The translations under genes were made by a program, and so were the position numbers. Source: Bifidobacterium breve (lineage in GTDB: Bacteria > Actinomycetota > Acidimicrobiia > Acidimicrobiales > Ilumatobacteraceae). From it: a stretch of 8,703 nt of DNA. Shown one piece after another: positions 6,894-8,703 of the stretch. The notes beneath the pieces were generated by a model that was not told the origin of the DNA, did no database searches, and was given only the letters and a program-made list of their open reading frames with translations. Within the stretch, counting starts at the first letter, position 1, and each line of letters starts with the position of its first letter. The stretch spans positions 1-8,703 of the forward strand of contig CALPPK020000027.1 in NCBI GenBank assembly GCA_943325435.2, read 5' to 3'.

Positions 6894-7666
6894 GCACCGC
6901 CATCACCGGATGGACAGATACGCACTGTCATATCCACGACGACAAAATGAGCTCAGTTCCTGCTGACAGCTTGCAGCGAGCACGTGAAGCTGGCGTTGAG
7001 CGCTTCGTAGTTATCGGAACTGATGCGCCAACGTGCGAGCAAGCAATCGCAATTGCTTCGCAACACCCAGATGTTTGGGCGACAGTGGGGCTACACCCAC
7101 ACGATGCAACACAAGGAACAGATTCAATACTTCCGTATGTCACGCAACCACGCGTTGTTGCAATTGGTGAATGTGGGCTTGATTACTACTACGAGCATTC
7201 TCCGCGTGACGTACAGATGCGCGTGTTTGCTGAACAGATTGCACTGGCAAAAAAGCATGAACTGACGTTGGTGATTCATACCCGCGATGCATGGGAAGAC
7301 ACTTATGCAGTTCTTGATGCAGAGGGAATGCCTCAGAACACCATCATTCACTGCTTTTCTGGTGGACCGAACGAAGCGCAGGAATGTATTGCCCGCGGTG
7401 CCTATTTGTCATTCAGTGGCATCGTGACTTTCAAAACCGCAAACGAACTGCGAGAAGCAGCCATGTTGTGCCCCCTCGACAAAATTCTCATCGAAACTGA
7501 TAGCCCGTTCTTGGCGCCGATTCCGCACCGAGGCCGCCCTAACGAGCCAGCCCACGTTGGGCTTGTTGGTACCGCCATTGCAGATCTTCGCGGCCTCGAT
7601 GTGGCCGAGTTTGCATCAATCACCTCAGCGAATGCTCTTGCAGCATTTCCTCGCATACATTCGTAG
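6890..7666 (+). CDS. tatD: TatD family metal-dependent hydrolase/deoxyribonuclease
   Basis: TatD proteins are cytoplasmic TIM-barrel hydrolases with two divalent metals; characterised members act as 3'-5' DNases, for example in DNA repair or quality control. This 258-residue protein matches the family length. Metal ligands are His12 and His14 in TDTHCH, Glu94 in GECGLDYY, His130 in VIHTRD, His154 in IIHCFSG, and Asp204 in ETDSPFLAP. VGLHPHDA is another hallmark, and all key residues are present. The true substrate in this organism is unknown. It overlaps metG by four bases and is followed, after four bases, by the RlpA-like gene. The metG-tatD pairing is conserved in both actinobacteria and Bacillus. 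No Shine-Dalgarno is evident, so translation probably depends on coupling to metG. Confidence 0.95.
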   Translation: MSTAITGWTDTHCHIHDDKMSSVPADSLQRAREAGVERFVVIGTDAPTCEQAIAIASQHPDVWATVGLHPHDATQGTDSILPYVTQPRVVAIGECGLDYYYEHSPRDVQMRVFAEQIALAKKHELTLVIHTRDAWEDTYAVLDAEGMPQNTIIHCFSGGPNEAQECIARGAYLSFSGIVTFKTANELREAAMLCPLDKILIETDSPFLAPIPHRGRPNEPAHVGLVGTAIADLRGLDVAEFASITSANALAAFPRIHS

Positions 7667-7670
7667 GTAC

Positions 7671-8177
7671 ATGGATATCTCCCCCGTTGACAAGAACCGC
7701 ATGACGGTAGCCATGATTGTCTCTGCCGTCTTCCTTGCCATCGCGTTTATGGCATCGGGAAACTCGGGCAATGAAACAGTCACTACGGTCTTGAATTCAA
7801 CGACCACAACGTATGACCTTGGCCTCAGCCTTGATTCAAATGTCGACGCCCCTGCCAACCTTGATGGACCAGTTAGTGCAGATCCAAACGGACAAGGCCA
7901 GATTGCATACCCCGCCGACAACTCTGGTCGTATGGTGCGCGGTAACGCCACATACAAACGTTTGCCAGATTCTGTGAAGACAGGTTGCTCAACAACTCTT
8001 GTTCCACTTGGTGCCACCATCACTGTCTTGAATTTGAACAATGGACGAAAAGCCGATTGTGTGAACATCAATATCGGCCCAATGTCAGGATCGTTTGACA
8101 TCACATTGAATACCGCGGTTTTTGAAGCCATTGCTGAACTTGTTGATGCACCACTTCCGGTGGAGCTGACCTGGTGA
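7671..8177 (+). CDS. Membrane-anchored RlpA-like double-psi beta-barrel protein lacking catalytic residues, at the rpfB/yabE position
   Basis: This 168-residue protein has a short basic N-terminus, one transmembrane helix at about 12-28 (TVAMIVSAVFLAIAFMA), a Thr/Asn-rich linker to about 85, and an outer C-terminal domain at about 88-168. That domain resembles RlpA: GNATYKRLP at 91-99, VPLGATITVLNLNNGR at 111-126, CVNINIGP at 130-137, then TAVFEAIAEL and a terminal Trp168. RlpA enzymes need the His of the CAHRTLPFG-like motif and the Asp of DRGP. Here the corresponding stretches read GCSTTLVPLG and NIGP, so neither acid nor His is present. Cys106 and Cys130 could form an extracytoplasmic disulfide. 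The start at ATG 7671 has only a weak GTAGGT, overlapping the tatD stop; ATG 7701 is the alternative. In mycobacteria this locus encodes RpfB and in Bacillus YabE, both cell-wall-active proteins. A peptidoglycan-binding or structural role is inferred. Confidence 0.75.
   Translation: MDISPVDKNRMTVAMIVSAVFLAIAFMASGNSGNETVTTVLNSTTTTYDLGLSLDSNVDAPANLDGPVSADPNGQGQIAYPADNSGRMVRGNATYKRLPDSVKTGCSTTLVPLGATITVLNLNNGRKADCVNINIGPMSGSFDITLNTAVFEAIAELVDAPLPVELTW
8162..8165 (+). promoter_or_regulatory. ribosome binding site of rsmA/ksgA
   Basis: GGAG lies eight bases before the GTG at 8174, within the last codons of the RlpA-like gene. It supports the GTG start. Confidence 0.6.
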
Positions 8178-8703
8178 CGCTCTCTCGTACTGACGCTTCA
8201 AGTCAATTAGATGGTGCTGGGTTACGCGCGAAGCGCGCCCTGGGGCAGAACTTTGTTGTCGATGCAAACACCGTGCGGCGCATCGCGCGTCTTGCTGATG
8301 TTGAAAACCACCCGCACGTTCTAGAAATTGGCGCCGGTCTCGGATCACTCACACTTGCCCTTGCCGAAATAGCCACAGGTGTCACAGCAATTGAAGTTGA
8401 CGAAGCACTGTTGCCACTTCTTAATGAAAACGTGGGCGAACTTGCCAATGTCACAGTTGTACACGCCGATGCCATGCAACTCGACTGGCCAGCACTTCTT
8501 GGTGATCACACCGACTGGGTGTTGGTTGCAAACCTTCCCTACAACGTAGCTACCCCACTTATTGCTGACGTTCTTGACTTTGTGCCGCAAGTGTCTCGCA
8601 TGTTGGTGATGGTGCAAAAAGAAGTCGCAGACCGTTTTGCAGCATCGCCTTCAACCAGTGCATATGGCGCACTCAGCGTGAAAGTTGCCTTCCCTGCAAC
8701 AGC
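8174..8703 (+). CDS. rsmA: 16S rRNA dimethyladenosine transferase RsmA/KsgA, C-terminus cut by window edge
   Basis: RsmA (KsgA) transfers four methyl groups from S-adenosylmethionine to A1518 and A1519 near the 3' end of 16S rRNA and acts as a late checkpoint of 30S assembly. The 176 complete codons present show the N-terminal LGQNFVVD at 23-30, the SAM-binding motif EIGAGLGSLT at 51-60, the acidic IEVD at 73-76, HADAM at 97-101, and the catalytic NLPYNVATP from 120. It then continues through VQKEVADRF and YGALSVK. The family runs to about 265-290 residues, so roughly 90-110 are missing. It begins with GTG at 8174, sharing GTGA with the stop of the RlpA-like gene, and has its own GGAG. In actinobacteria ispE often follows ksgA, but that lies beyond the window. 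Confidence 0.97.
   Translation, partial: MTLSRTDASSQLDGAGLRAKRALGQNFVVDANTVRRIARLADVENHPHVLEIGAGLGSLTLALAEIATGVTAIEVDEALLPLLNENVGELANVTVVHADAMQLDWPALLGDHTDWVLVANLPYNVATPLIADVLDFVPQVSRMLVMVQKEVADRFAASPSTSAYGALSVKVAFPAT

Noticed and set aside
7557..7670. Upstream TTG start extending the RlpA-like protein by 38 residues into tatD
   Set aside because: It would put a non-hydrophobic tail before the anchor helix and overlap tatD by over 100 bases, while ATG 7671 sits directly after the tatD stop.
7625..8131. 168-codon minus-strand open frame opposite the RlpA-like gene
   Set aside because: It runs back across the tatD end, shows no domain, and conflicts with a plus-strand gene that has a clear transmembrane helix, a beta-barrel pattern and tight junctions to tatD and ksgA.
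7929..8174. YabE-type 3D domain instead of an RlpA-like barrel
   Set aside because: The three spaced aspartates of the 3D motif are not present, and the PLGATITVLNLNNGR ... GP ... W pattern fits RlpA better. Both share the double-psi barrel fold, so distant relation stays possible.

Overview
The window looks like ordinary bacterial chromosome, most likely from an actinobacterium (Actinomycetota) of moderate G+C, roughly half by eye. The strongest support is the order metG - tatD - small cell-envelope gene - ksgA with rsmI nearby. It resembles the mycobacterial and streptomycete arrangement, where rpfB lies between tatD and ksgA. Several genes also lack a Shine-Dalgarno sequence, which suits the leaderless starts common in that phylum. 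The lineage could be a low-G+C aquatic group such as Acidimicrobiia, but that is a guess. I see no tRNA, rRNA, CRISPR array, insertion sequence or phage gene, and the coding density is very high, with no gene-free gap over about 110 bases.

Layout: (1) 1-1307, minus strand: sufB, cut off at its C-terminus by the window edge, the first gene of a leftward iron-sulfur assembly operon. (2) 1308-1415: the divergent sufB/ychF promoter region, with an imperfect 26-base dyad. (3) 1416-4510, plus strand: a compact unit ychF - DUF192 gene - rsmI - HAD-IB phosphatase, joined by a 20-base gap and then 14-base and 4-base overlaps. (4) 4507-5310, minus strand: an acyl-CoA thioesterase-like double-hotdog gene whose stop codon overlaps the phosphatase stop codon tail to tail. 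(5) 5311-5384: a second divergent promoter region. Both flanking genes lack a Shine-Dalgarno and have a TANNNT box 6-7 bases before the start codon. (6) 5385-8703, plus strand: metG - tatD - RlpA-like anchored protein - rsmA/ksgA, spaced by a 4-base overlap, a 4-base gap and a 4-base overlap, with ksgA running off the right edge.

Functionally the plus-strand genes are mostly translation housekeeping: a ribosome-associated ATPase (YchF), two methyltransferases acting on the 16S rRNA 3' domain (RsmI at C1402, RsmA/KsgA at A1518/A1519) and methionyl-tRNA synthetase. The most interesting gene is the 168-residue membrane-anchored protein at 7671-8177. It sits where RpfB (actinobacteria) or YabE (Bacillus) is usually encoded, has an RlpA-like double-psi beta-barrel, and seems to have lost both catalytic residues of RlpA lytic transglycosylases. 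I found no clear undescribed multi-gene system; this protein and the two divergent promoter regions are what deserve a second look.
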